Source of the DNA: Neorhizobium galegae
GTDB taxonomy: Bacteria > Pseudomonadota > Alphaproteobacteria > Rhizobiales > Rhizobiaceae
Direction of reading: 5' to 3'
DNA: 64,000 bases
Assembly: GCF_021391675.1 (NCBI RefSeq)
Contig: NZ_CP090095.1
Coordinates: 2,609,501 to 2,673,500, forward strand
Each line of letters starts with the position of its first letter. Within the stretch, counting starts at the first letter, position 1. This document shows, one piece after another, positions 27,117 to 35,860 of the stretch. The notes under the pieces were generated by a model. The model saw nothing but the letters and a program-made list of their open reading frames with translations. It had not been told where the DNA came from and searched no databases. The translations under genes were made by a program, and so were the position numbers.

Positions 27117-28076
27117 ATGAAAAGAGCTCTCGCGGCAGCTGTAGCCGCTCTTACCCTATCGTTGGCATCCGGCGTTTCCGCCGCGTCCCTGACAGTCGGT
27201 TTCTCGCAGATCGGATCCGAATCCGGCTGGCGTGCCGCCGAAACCACGGTCACCAAGCAGGAGGCCGAAAAACGCGGCGTTACCCTGAAGTTTGCCGATG
27301 CGCAGCAGAAGCAGGAAAACCAGATCAAGGCGATCCGCGGCTTCATCGCCCAAAAGGTCGACGCGATCTTCATCGCACCGGTGGTCGCCACCGGCTGGGA
27401 TGCGGTTCTCAAGGAAGCCAAGGAAGAGAAAATCCCGGTCATCCTGCTCGACCGCGACATCGACGCACCGAAGGACCTCTACCTGACGGCCGTCACCTCC
27501 GACCAGGTGTTCGAAGGCAAGGTCGCCGGCGACTGGCTGGTCAAGGAAATCGGCTCCAAGAACTGCAAGGTCGTGGAACTTCAGGGCACGACCGGCTCTT
27601 CGCCGGCCATCAACCGCAAGAAGGGCTTTGAACAGGCGATCACCGGGCATGCCAACATCAAGATCGCCCGCTCGCAGACCGGCGACTTCACCCGTACCAA
27701 GGGCAAGGAAGTCATGGAAAGCTTCATCAAGGCCGAAGGCGGCGGCAAGGACATCTGCGCGGTCTATGCCCATAACGACGACATGGCCGTCGGCGCCATC
27801 CAGGCGATCAAGGAAGCCGGCTTGAAGCCCGGTACCGACATCAAGGTCGTTTCGATCGACGCCGTGCCGGATATCTTCCAGGCGATGGCCAAGGGGGAAG
27901 CCAATGCGACGGTCGAGCTGACGCCGAATATGGCCGGCCCCGCCTTCGATGCCCTCAACGCCTATCTGAAGGACAAGAAGGCTCCGCCGAAGTGGATCCA
28001 GACGGAATCGAAGCTCTATACCGCCAAGGATGACCCGATGAAGGTCTACGAAGCCAAGAAGGGCCTCGGTTACTGA
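27117..28076 (+). CDS. ytfQ: galactofuranose/galactose-type ABC substrate-binding protein (YtfQ-like)
   Basis: A 319-residue periplasmic protein with a Sec signal (MKRALAAAVAALTLSLASG, cleavage near VSAA). The mature part matches the YtfQ group: VGFSQIGSESGWRAAE, FADAQQKQENQIKAI and VVELQGTTGSSPAINRKKGF. YtfQ of E. coli (318 residues) binds galactofuranose. GGGAGG precedes the ATG at 27117; the upstream in-frame start at 27075 would add 14 non-signal residues. Two strong hairpins follow the gene. With the divergent galactose/arabinose oxidation operon this suggests parallel uptake routes for galactose forms. Confidence 0.92.
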   Translation: MKRALAAAVAALTLSLASGVSAASLTVGFSQIGSESGWRAAETTVTKQEAEKRGVTLKFADAQQKQENQIKAIRGFIAQKVDAIFIAPVVATGWDAVLKEAKEEKIPVILLDRDIDAPKDLYLTAVTSDQVFEGKVAGDWLVKEIGSKNCKVVELQGTTGSSPAINRKKGFEQAITGHANIKIARSQTGDFTRTKGKEVMESFIKAEGGGKDICAVYAHNDDMAVGAIQAIKEAGLKPGTDIKVVSIDAVPDIFQAMAKGEANATVELTPNMAGPAFDALNAYLKDKKAPPKWIQTESKLYTAKDDPMKVYEAKKGLGY

Positions 28077-28084
28077 CCTCCCGC

Positions 28085-28159
28085 CGCCCGGCTCCACCTC
28101 TTACCCCTAGAGCCGGGCGACTCCAGCAACCGGAGCGGTGCACCCTCGCCGCTCCGGTT
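28085..28159 (+). terminator. double hairpin between ytfQ and ytfR
   Basis: Two perfect stems lie in the 108-nt gap: CGCCCGGCTC/GAGCCGGGCG (28085-28094 with 28110-28119) and AACCGGAGCGG/CCGCTCCGGTT (28128-28138 with 28149-28159). No long T-run follows, so they are better read as message-stabilising or attenuating structures that raise the binding protein level relative to the rest of the operon. Confidence 0.75.
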
Positions 28160-28184
28160 CTTCGATAGACGCGGGACTTTAGGC

Positions 28185-29711
28185 ATGTCGGATACGAATT
28201 CACTTCTGGAAGCCCGGGGCATCGGCAAGGCCTTCCTCGGCATCACGGCGCTCGACGCCGTCGATTTCACGCTGGAGCGCGGCGAGATCCATGCTCTTCT
28301 CGGCGAAAACGGCGCCGGCAAATCGACGTTGATCAAGATCCTGACCGGGGTCTACAGCCGCGATCACGGCACCATGCGCCTCGACGGCGCGGAAGTGACG
28401 CCGGCCAGCGTCGCGGAGGCGCAAGGCCTCGGCATCGGCACAGTCTACCAGGAGGTCAATCTCCTCGAAAACCTGACGGTCGCTGAAAACCTCTTCCTCG
28501 GCCGCCAGCCGCGCCGTTTCGGCCTGATCGACCGCCGCGAAATGCGCCGCCGCTCGAAGGCGCTTCTCGAACGCTACGGCCTCGACATCGATGTCGACGC
28601 CCTGCTCTCGTCCTATTCCGTTGCCGTCCGCCAGCTTGTCGCCATCGCCCGCGCCGTCGATCTGTCCGGCAAGGTTCTTGTGCTCGACGAGCCGACCGCC
28701 AGCCTGGACGCTCACGAGGTGGAGATGCTGTTTACGGTGCTGCGCCGGCTGCGCGAGGAAGGTCTCGGCATCATCATCATCACCCATTTTTTGAACCAGG
28801 TTTATGCGGTCGCCGACCGTGTCACGGTCTTGCGCAACGGCCGGCTTGTCGGCACCCGCAAGCTCGCCGAATTGCCGCGGCTGGAGCTGATCTCGATGAT
28901 GCTCGGCCGCGAGCTGCAGCACATCACCCGCGAACATCAGGCGCAGGAAGAAACCATCGCCTCGACCGCCGAAGCGCCGATCCGCTTCTCGAGCTACGGC
29001 AAGCGCGGCAGCGTCGCGCCTTTCGATCTGGACATCCGCCCCGGCGAAGTGGTCGGCGTCGCGGGCCTGCTCGGCTCCGGCCGCACCGAGACCGCCTTCC
29101 TGCTCTTCGGCATCGACCGCGCCGACAGCGGCACGGCGACCATCGACAACCAGCAGGTCGCCCTCTCATCCCCGGAAGCGGCGATTGCCAGCGGCTTCGG
29201 CTTCTGCCCGGAGGAACGCAAGACGGACGGCATCATCGGCGATTTTTCCGTCGCCGATAATATCGCGCTCGCAGTCCAGGCCCGCCAGGGCTGGGCAAAG
29301 CCGCTTTCCTCGCGCGAAAAGGCCGCACTCGCCGAGGGGTTCATCAAGTCGCTGGATATCCGGCCGCCCGATCCCAACAGACAGATGAAATTCCTCTCCG
29401 GCGGCAATCAGCAGAAGGCGATCCTCGCCCGCTGGCTGGCGACCGAACCCCGTCTGCTGATATTGGACGAACCGACGCGCGGCATCGATATCGGCGCGCA
29501 TGCGGAAATCCTGAAAATGATCGAAAAACTCTGCGCCGACGGCATGTCGCTGGTGGTGATCTCCTCGGAACTGGAGGAACTGACCGCCATCGCCCACCGT
29601 GTCATCGTGCTTTCCGACCGCAAGCATATCGCCGAACTCAAGGGCGATCAGGTGACCGCCGACAACATCATGCAGGCGATCGCAGCACCGGCCCGCACGG
29701 AGGCCGCATGA
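28185..29711 (+). CDS. ytfR: sugar ABC transporter ATP-binding protein (YtfR-like)
   Basis: A 508-residue double-domain ATPase. Domain 1 has Walker [10 protein letters not shown] and Walker [13 protein letters not shown]; domain 2 has the degenerate GLLGSGRTE, the signature [15 protein letters not shown] and [15 protein letters not shown]. It energises the two permeases downstream, which begin with a 4-nt ATGA overlap. Its length and the two following permease genes match the YtfR system. Confidence 0.92.
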   Translation: MSDTNSLLEARGIGKAFLGITALDAVDFTLERGEIHALLGENGAGKSTLIKILTGVYSRDHGTMRLDGAEVTPASVAEAQGLGIGTVYQEVNLLENLTVAENLFLGRQPRRFGLIDRREMRRRSKALLERYGLDIDVDALLSSYSVAVRQLVAIARAVDLSGKVLVLDEPTASLDAHEVEMLFTVLRRLREEGLGIIIITHFLNQVYAVADRVTVLRNGRLVGTRKLAELPRLELISMMLGRELQHITREHQAQEETIASTAEAPIRFSSYGKRGSVAPFDLDIRPGEVVGVAGLLGSGRTETAFLLFGIDRADSGTATIDNQQVALSSPEAAIASGFGFCPEERKTDGIIGDFSVADNIALAVQARQGWAKPLSSREKAALAEGFIKSLDIRPPDPNRQMKFLSGGNQQKAILARWLATEPRLLILDEPTRGIDIGAHAEILKMIEKLCADGMSLVVISSELEELTAIAHRVIVLSDRKHIAELKGDQVTADNIMQAIAAPARTEAA

Positions 29712-30757
29712 CGAACCGCCTCACCCGCCGGCTGAAACGCCTGGCGCCCCAGATCATCGCGCTCACCGTCATCCTCGCCCTCATCACGGCGGTCGCGCCC
29801 GGCTTCCTCAACGTCTCGTTCCAGAACGGCCGGCTCTACGGCAGTTTGATCGATATCCTGGTGCGCGCCGCGCCGGTCGCGCTGCTGACGATCGGCATGA
29901 CGCTGGTCATCGCCACCCGCGGCATCGATCTCTCGATCGGCGCGGTGATCGCCATCTGCGGGGCGGTTGCCGCGACGCTGATCGCACACGATTATCCGCT
30001 GCCGGTCGTGATCCTGATCTCGCTCGGCGTCGGCCTCCTCTGCGGCCTCTGGAACGGCGTGCTGGTCGCCCTCCTCGACATCCAGCCGATCATCGCCACC
30101 TTGATCCTGATGGTGGCCGGCCGCGGCATCGCCCAGCTCATCACCGAGGGCGTCATCCTCACCTTCAACAACGACAGCTTCGCGGCGCTTGGTTCCGGGT
30201 CCCTCGCAGGCATCCCGATCCCGATCCTCATCTGGATCTGCGCCGCCCTGATCATCGGCCTGCTGGTGCGCCGCTCGGCGCTCGGGTTCCTGATCGAGGC
30301 GACCGGCATCAACCGCCGCGCCGCGACGCTCGCCGGCGTACGCGCCCGTTTCCTGCTGTTCTTCGTCTATGCGATCTCCGGCCTCTGCGCCGCCATCGCC
30401 GGGCTGATCGTCACCGCCGATATCCGCGGGGCTGACGCCAACAACGCCGGCCTGTGGCTGGAGCTCGACGCCATCCTCGCCGTCGTCATCGGCGGCACCT
30501 CACTGAACGGCGGGCGTTTTTCCATCACCGCATCGCTGATCGGCGCGCTGATCATCCAGTCGATCAACACGGGCATCCTCGTCTCGGGTTTCCCGCCGGA
30601 ATTCAACCTGATCATCAAGGCCGGGATCATCATCGTCGTCCTCACCCTGCAGTCGCCGGCGATCATGACGCTGTTCGGCTTCCTCAAGGCTTCGCGGCGC
30701 AAGGGCGAGACGGTATCCCGCGAGACACCCCATAAGGCGGAAGGAACGGTTCGATGA
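29708..30757 (+). CDS. ytfT: sugar ABC transporter permease (YtfT-like)
   Basis: A 349-residue inner-membrane permease of the RbsC family with the segment IATRGIDLSIGAVIAI and about ten hydrophobic helices. The C-terminal 25 residues are polar (SRRKGETVSRETPHK). It overlaps ytfR and yjfF by 4 nt each. YtfT and YjfF form a heterodimeric channel in the E. coli galactofuranose importer. Confidence 0.9.
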   Translation: MTNRLTRRLKRLAPQIIALTVILALITAVAPGFLNVSFQNGRLYGSLIDILVRAAPVALLTIGMTLVIATRGIDLSIGAVIAICGAVAATLIAHDYPLPVVILISLGVGLLCGLWNGVLVALLDIQPIIATLILMVAGRGIAQLITEGVILTFNNDSFAALGSGSLAGIPIPILIWICAALIIGLLVRRSALGFLIEATGINRRAATLAGVRARFLLFFVYAISGLCAAIAGLIVTADIRGADANNAGLWLELDAILAVVIGGTSLNGGRFSITASLIGALIIQSINTGILVSGFPPEFNLIIKAGIIIVVLTLQSPAIMTLFGFLKASRRKGETVSRETPHKAEGTVR

Positions 30758-31740
30758 TCCATACCCGCAACCTGCCCTTCGTCACTACGCTCGGCATCTT
30801 CGTCATCGCCTATGCCCTCTGCGTTCTGCAGTTCCCGAACATGCTGTCGATGCGCGTCATCGGCAACCTTCTGACCGACAACGCCTTTCTCGGCATCGCC
30901 GCGGTTGGCATGACCTTCGTCATCCTGTCGGGCGGCATCGATCTGTCGATCGGCTCGGTGATCGCCTTCACCAGCGTTTTCGTCGCCGTCCTGGTTGGCT
31001 CCCTCGGCGTCCACCCGCTCGTCGCCTTCGCCGCCGTGCTGGTCGTCTCGACCTTGTTCGGCAGCCTGATGGGAGCGATGATCCGCTATCTCGGCATACC
31101 GCCCTTCGTGGTGACGCTCGCTGGCATGTTTTTGGCCCGAGGGGCTGCCTACCTGATCTCGACGGAATCCGTGCCGATCTCACATGAGATGATCGACACG
31201 ATCCAGGGCTTCTACTTCCGCTTCCCGGGCGGCGGCAGGCTGACCGCGCTTGCCATTCTGATGCTGCTGGTGTTCATCGTCGGAGCCTTCATCGCCGGCC
31301 GCACCCGCTTCGGCGCCAATGTCTATGCAATCGGCGGCAGTCAGCAATCGGCCGAGCTGATGGGGGTCCCGGTCGGCTCCACGACGGTCGGCATCTACGC
31401 GCTGTCCGGCTTCCTTTCCGGCCTCGCCGGCATTGCCTACACGCTCTACACCTCGTCGGGCTATTCGCTGGCGACGGTCGGCGTCGAACTCGACGCGATC
31501 GCGGCGGTCGTGATCGGCGGCACGCTTCTGACCGGCGGCGTCGGCCTGGTCGCGGGAACGTTCATCGGTATTTTGATCCAGGGTCTGATCCAGACCTACA
31601 TTGTCTTCGACGGCACGCTGTCGTCCTGGTGGACGAAAATCGTCATCGGCATCCTGCTCTTCGTCTTCATTGTATTGCAGCGCGGAATCATCTGGTATTC
31701 AAACCGACGACTGGCCGAGGGACGGCTGAAGGAGATCTGA
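30754..31740 (+). CDS. yjfF: sugar ABC transporter permease (YjfF-like)
   Basis: A 328-residue second RbsC-type permease, with ILSGGIDLSIGSVIAF and a long run of membrane helices. It pairs with the YtfT-like protein. Its TGA is directly followed by the GTG of the GntR regulator with no gap, so the regulator is cotranscribed. Confidence 0.9.
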   Translation: MIHTRNLPFVTTLGIFVIAYALCVLQFPNMLSMRVIGNLLTDNAFLGIAAVGMTFVILSGGIDLSIGSVIAFTSVFVAVLVGSLGVHPLVAFAAVLVVSTLFGSLMGAMIRYLGIPPFVVTLAGMFLARGAAYLISTESVPISHEMIDTIQGFYFRFPGGGRLTALAILMLLVFIVGAFIAGRTRFGANVYAIGGSQQSAELMGVPVGSTTVGIYALSGFLSGLAGIAYTLYTSSGYSLATVGVELDAIAAVVIGGTLLTGGVGLVAGTFIGILIQGLIQTYIVFDGTLSSWWTKIVIGILLFVFIVLQRGIIWYSNRRLAEGRLKEI

Positions 31741-32484
31741 GTGGGACTTCTGGAAACGACGATCAGTGGGCGAAAGCGCCGCAGCAACCACGCGCATGTG
31801 GTGGCGGAGCTCGGCCGGGGGATCGTTTCCGGCAAGATCCCGGAAGGCTCCCTGCTGCCCGGCGACACCGAGCTTTCCGCCCGTTTCGGCGTGTCCCGCA
31901 CGGTGTTGCGCGAATCCATGAAGACGCTCGCCGCCAAACGGCTGGTCGAAGCCAAGGCCAAGGTCGGCACCCGTGTGCTCGACAAGGCCAGCTGGAACTT
32001 CTTCGACTCGGACGTGCTCGGCTGGCGCTTCGAATCCGGGCTGGATTTCGAATTCATCGAGCATCTGGCGGAAATGCGCATGGCCTTGGAACCGGCAGCA
32101 GCAGCCGCAGCTGCGTTACGCGCATCCAGCGACGACATCGTCGCGCTCTACGCGATCGCCGCGAAATTCGATGATCTCTCCCATACGCCGGAAACCATCG
32201 CCAAGGTGGACCTCGAATTCCACCTCGCCATCGCCCGCATGTCGGGCAATCCGTTCATGCGCTCGGCGAGCGCGCTGATCGAGGCGGCGCTTGCCATTTC
32301 CTTCCAGCTCTCCTCGCCGGCTGCCTCGCCGGAAAAGATCGACGAGGTCGCCACCAACCACCTGAGAATCGCCCATGCCGTCGCCTCGCGTGATCCTGAC
32401 AGGGCGATCTCCGCCATGCGGCATGTCATCGAGGTCGGCAAGATCCGCATTGCCAACTCGTTCGAAGTGACCTTGCCGGCCTGA
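31741..32484 (+). CDS. FCD-type GntR (FadR subfamily) transcriptional regulator
   Basis: A 247-residue regulator. The winged HTH occupies about residues 18-85 (LGRGIVSGKIPEGSLLPGD, then FGVSRTVLRESMKTL), and the C-terminal helical FCD ligand domain follows with its conserved Glu/His residues (EMRMALEP, DLEFHLAIARMSGN, HLRIAHAV). Start is GTG at 31741, abutting the yjfF stop. Such proteins usually repress sugar-acid genes and release DNA on binding a sugar acid. It is the best candidate to bind the dyad at 26876-26893 and control both divergent operons. Confidence 0.9.
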   Translation: MGLLETTISGRKRRSNHAHVVAELGRGIVSGKIPEGSLLPGDTELSARFGVSRTVLRESMKTLAAKRLVEAKAKVGTRVLDKASWNFFDSDVLGWRFESGLDFEFIEHLAEMRMALEPAAAAAAALRASSDDIVALYAIAAKFDDLSHTPETIAKVDLEFHLAIARMSGNPFMRSASALIEAALAISFQLSSPAASPEKIDEVATNHLRIAHAVASRDPDRAISAMRHVIEVGKIRIANSFEVTLPA

Positions 32485-32490
32485 GACGGG

Positions 32491-33639
32491 TTATCTCGCG
32501 TCGAGCGAGATCATCAGATTGGCGAGCAGGGCGGTGCGCGGCGCAACGCTGCTGACGAAGATATGCTCGCTGAACGTATGCGCGCCGGCACCGTCTGCAC
32601 CCAGCCCGTCGAGCGTCGGCACGCCAAGCGCTGCCGTGAAATTGCCGTCCGAGCCCCCACCCGTCGTCATTCCTTCCAGCACGATGCCGAGACCGCCGGC
32701 GATCTCTGCGGCAACATCGAAAAGACGCCTGCCCTCTTCGGTCTGCGCGAACGGCGGACGGTTGATCTGGCCGTCGATTGCAAAGGTGATATCCGGATCG
32801 ACGGGCTTCATCGCCTCGATCTTGCCGGTGATCTCGCTGGCGATCACATCGTCGGGAACACGAACGTCAACCTGCAGACGGCATTCCGCCGGCACGGTGT
32901 TGCGGCCCGTTCCACCCTGGATCGTCCCGACCGTGACCGTAACGCCGCGTTCGGTGTCGTTGAGCGCCTCAAGCTCCAGAACCAGCCGGGCGGCTGCGCG
33001 AATGGCACTGCGGCCATCCTGCGGCCTTGTACCGGCATGCGAGGCATGTCCCCGCACGGCGACATCGTACATGGCGACCCCTTTGCGGGCGACGACGACT
33101 TTGCCGCCATCGCGCGCGGGCTCCACTACCAGCGCATAACCTGCATTCTTCGCCGCCTCCTCCATGAAGGCGCGAGACGACAGGCTTCCCATCTCTTCGT
33201 CGGGCACGAAAATCAGGTCGATCGGCATCCTGCTGCCGTGCCTGACTGCGAGCTTCATCGCCTCGAGCGCCATCAGCGCGCCGGACTTCATGTCGTATAT
33301 GCCGGGGCCATAGAGCTTGTCCCCCTCCTGACGCAGCGGCAGCTGGTTGTCGATTACGCCGACCGCATGCACGGTATCGAGATGCGCCAGTATCAGAACG
33401 GTCTTTTCGTTGCTGCCCTCCGGGCGCGGCGAGCGGATTGCCAGGATATCGCCGAAACCGAGCGTGCCCGGTACCCGCTCCGTCTCCAGCCCGGCCGCCT
33501 TGCCGATCGCCTCGACCCGATCCGCCAGTAGATTGACAGCCGCGGCATCAGGCGTCGGCGTCTCGATCTCGACCCACTGCTTCAACTCGTCGATAAGAGC
33601 CTTGTCGTCGATGTCTTTGGCGGAAATGGCAAGCGTCAT
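32491..33639 (-). CDS. M20-family metallopeptidase (carboxypeptidase G2-like)
   Basis: A 382-residue zinc peptidase. Motifs are ILAHLDTVHAVG (first metal His and catalytic Asp), GPGIYDMKSGALMA (bridging Asp), and VPDEEMGS (catalytic Glu pair), with GGGSDGNFTAA near the C terminus. There is no signal peptide, so it acts in the cytoplasm, removing a C-terminal residue or cleaving an N-acyl amino acid. I start it at 33639; an upstream open frame adds 45 unrelated residues. It is downstream of the AroE-TRAP genes and probably expressed with them. Its stop is 6 nt from that of the convergent GntR gene. Confidence 0.88.
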   Translation of the reverse strand: MTLAISAKDIDDKALIDELKQWVEIETPTPDAAAVNLLADRVEAIGKAAGLETERVPGTLGFGDILAIRSPRPEGSNEKTVLILAHLDTVHAVGVIDNQLPLRQEGDKLYGPGIYDMKSGALMALEAMKLAVRHGSRMPIDLIFVPDEEMGSLSSRAFMEEAAKNAGYALVVEPARDGGKVVVARKGVAMYDVAVRGHASHAGTRPQDGRSAIRAAARLVLELEALNDTERGVTVTVGTIQGGTGRNTVPAECRLQVDVRVPDDVIASEITGKIEAMKPVDPDITFAIDGQINRPPFAQTEEGRRLFDVAAEIAGGLGIVLEGMTTGGGSDGNFTAALGVPTLDGLGADGAGAHTFSEHIFVSSVAPRTALLANLMISLDAR

Positions 33640-33850
33640 GGCAATAACCTTGGGCGTTCTTCGGCGGGGATGATGCCGCAGAAGTGCGGCCCGGCCACTA
33701 TAGTCGGCCAGGCCAGGATCGCCAGACCCACCGCCGAGATGAACGGCAAAAATCGCAGCACCCCAGATTGGCACCTCGATCGCGCGCCTGGGCGAGAACG
33801 GCGCTGCCGTGCGCGGCTTCGTGACACGAGCAGGGCCGGACGATTTTCAG

Positions 33851-34711
33851 TCAGACTGTCAGTGCCTCGAAATGCTGGAGCATGCGGGCCGCATCCGGCT
33901 CCCGGCCGGTGAACAGCTGAAAGGCACCGACTGCCTGGAAGACGGCCATGCCGCCGCCGTTCAGCACCTGGCAACCGCGCTGCCTGGCAACGCTCAGCAG
34001 CTCGGTTTCGAGGGGAAAATAGACGATCTCCGCTACCCAGTGATGCGGCCGGAGAAGTTCCGGCGGCAGCGGCAGGCCCGGATATTTCGCCATCCCGGTC
34101 GGCGTAGCGTGGATGATGCCCGAGACATCCTGCATCGCCGAAACGATATCGGAGGAGGCTCGTATCGACGCATCCGGAAAGATTGCCGACATCGTTTTCG
34201 CAAGCTGCTCGGCCCGGTCAGGCTCGCGATCGAACACCGTCAGTGCCTTGAGACCGAGGGACAGGATCGCGTAGGCCGTCGCAACGCCCGCGCCGCCGGC
34301 GCCGATCTGAACTGCTGCGCCCAGATCGGCGCCCGGCAGACCGCGCCGGAAACTTTCGGCGAAACCCCACCAGTCGGTATTGTGGCCAAAACGCTTTCCG
34401 TCCTTCAGCACCACGGTGTTGACGGCGCCAAGGGCCCTCGCCTCGTCGGAGAGTTCGTCGAGATAGGGAATGACCAGTTGCTTGCAGGGATGTGTGATGT
34501 TGAGGCCAATCAGCCCGCGTGCTTGCGCATCGTCCAGGAGTTCAGGCAGGCTGCTGGGCGTCAGGCCGAGCAGATTGAGATCGATCAGCTCATATTCGTA
34601 TCGAAAGCCCTGAGCTGCGCCTTCCTTCATATGCATGGCCGGCGTCAGCGAGGCCTGGATGCCGGCGCCGATCAGCCCGGCCTTCAAGGGTTTCAGCAAT
34701 GTCTCGGCCAT
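33851..34711 (-). CDS. shikimate/quinate dehydrogenase-like protein (AroE family)
   Basis: A 286-residue NAD(P)-dependent dehydrogenase. The substrate site shows GLNITHPCKQ with the catalytic Lys, then NTDWWGF with the catalytic-site Asp, and the nucleotide site shows GAGGAGVATAY. The N-terminal motif GLIGAGIQASLTPAMH differs from the usual IGxPIxHSxSPxMH: the HS pair that contacts shikimate is Gln-Ala here, which speaks against a plain biosynthetic AroE. Within a TRAP-transporter operon it probably oxidises an imported quinate- or shikimate-like compound. The 211-nt gap to the M20 gene has no clear gene. Confidence 0.85.
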   Translation of the reverse strand: MAETLLKPLKAGLIGAGIQASLTPAMHMKEGAAQGFRYEYELIDLNLLGLTPSSLPELLDDAQARGLIGLNITHPCKQLVIPYLDELSDEARALGAVNTVVLKDGKRFGHNTDWWGFAESFRRGLPGADLGAAVQIGAGGAGVATAYAILSLGLKALTVFDREPDRAEQLAKTMSAIFPDASIRASSDIVSAMQDVSGIIHATPTGMAKYPGLPLPPELLRPHHWVAEIVYFPLETELLSVARQRGCQVLNGGGMAVFQAVGAFQLFTGREPDAARMLQHFEALTV

Positions 34712-34739
34712 GGGTGTCGCGCCTCGTTTCGGTGGAAGG

Positions 34740-34766
34740 GCCGGCCCGCCGGGAAGACGGGCCGGC
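34740..34766 (-). terminator. strong hairpin between dctP-type and aroE-like genes
   Basis: Perfect nine-bp arms GCCGGCCCG (34740-34748) and CGGGCCGGC (34758-34766) enclose a nine-nt loop, seven nt past the stop of the binding-protein gene. No T-run follows on the minus strand, so RNA protection or attenuation is likelier than full termination. Confidence 0.65.
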
Positions 34767-34773
34767 GCGGATG

Positions 34774-35787
34774 TTACTTCTTGCGGACGGCGTCCAGTTC
34801 CTTGAAGAGCAGCGAAACGGTATCGGCACCCACATCAGCGCTGAACTTGTCGATCAGCGGCTTCACGGCATCGCGGATCTTCTGGGTTTCAGCAGGGTTG
34901 AGTTCGGTGACCTGCATGCCGGTCTTCTTGATCTCGTCGAGCGCCTTGGCATCCGCTTCGCGGGAAACCTTGCGCTGGAAGTCGCGGGCTTCGGTCGCTG
35001 CCGACTGCAGAATGCCCTTCTCCTCGTCGTTCAGGCCGTCCCAGAACTTCTTGCTGACCAGCACGATCTGCGGATTGTATTGGTGACGGGTGACCGTCAG
35101 GTACTTCTGAACTTCGTAGAACTTGGCATTGAGGATGTTCGCGAACGGGTTTTCCTGGCCGTCGACCGTTCCGGTTTCGAGCGCGGTGTAGAGTTCCGTG
35201 TAGGGCAGCGGCACCGCGTTGGCGCCGAGGCTGTTGAACAGCTCGATCGGGATCGGCGACTGCAGCGTGCGGATCTTCAGGCCCTTGATATCTTCGAGCT
35301 TGGTCACAGCGCGGCGGTTGTTGGTGAGGTTGCGGAAGCCGAGTTCCCAATAGGCGAGGCCGACGAGGCCGGTCGCCGGCAGCTTCTCGGAAAGGCTCTT
35401 GCCGAAGGCGCCGTCCATCACCTTGTCGGCTTCTTCCCCGCTGTTGAACAGGAACGGCAGGTCGACGGCGCCGAACGCCTTGACGTTGCTCGAGAGGATG
35501 CCGGCATTCAGCACCAGCATCTCGACCACGCCGCCCTGAAGAGCGGAAACGGTCTGCACGTCGCCGCCGAGCACGCCGCCCGGAAACAGCTTGACGTCGA
35601 TCTTGCCGCCGCTCTTCGCCTTGACGATCTCGGCGAATTTTTCCATGCCGGTGACCTGCGGATGGCCTTTGTTGTTGGCGGCCGCGAACTTCAGCGTATG
35701 CGCGCGGACTTCGGCGGATGCCGTGCCGGCAAACAGCATCACCGGCAAGGCGATCCCGAGCGCCAGTTTCATCATCGTGTTGAACAT
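34774..35787 (-). CDS. TRAP transporter substrate-binding protein (DctP family)
   Basis: A 337-residue periplasmic binding protein with a Sec signal (MKLALGIALPVMLFAGTASA; cleavage after ASAE likely). The DctP signature is seen in LGGDVQTVSALQGG, the conserved Arg region LKIRTLQSPIPIELFNSLG and VDGQENPFANI. The Arg binds the carboxylate of the ligand. GGGAGG lies before the ATG at 35787; the longer open frame has an unlikely N terminus. The ligand is an organic acid, perhaps cyclitol carboxylates given the AroE-like neighbour. Confidence 0.92.
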   Translation of the reverse strand: MFNTMMKLALGIALPVMLFAGTASAEVRAHTLKFAAANNKGHPQVTGMEKFAEIVKAKSGGKIDVKLFPGGVLGGDVQTVSALQGGVVEMLVLNAGILSSNVKAFGAVDLPFLFNSGEEADKVMDGAFGKSLSEKLPATGLVGLAYWELGFRNLTNNRRAVTKLEDIKGLKIRTLQSPIPIELFNSLGANAVPLPYTELYTALETGTVDGQENPFANILNAKFYEVQKYLTVTRHQYNPQIVLVSKKFWDGLNDEEKGILQSAATEARDFQRKVSREADAKALDEIKKTGMQVTELNPAETQKIRDAVKPLIDKFSADVGADTVSLLFKELDAVRKK

Positions 35788-35860
35788 GTTTTCCTCCCAC
35801 TGATGGCCGGGGTCCCCCACGGCCGGTTGATATGCACTAGGTTGCAGAAGCTTCCCGGCC

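Noticed and set aside
28085..28159. CRISPR-like or mobile repeat between ytfQ and ytfR
   Set aside because: The two stems have different sequences, no direct repeats or spacers are present, and similar but unrelated hairpins follow other binding-protein genes.
33640..33850. Possible remnant of a membrane protein between the M20 and AroE-like genes (hydrophobic LPFISAVGLAILAWPTIVAG on the minus strand)
   Set aside because: The segment is short, has no ribosome site or conserved motif, and most of its open frame overlaps the AroE-like gene.
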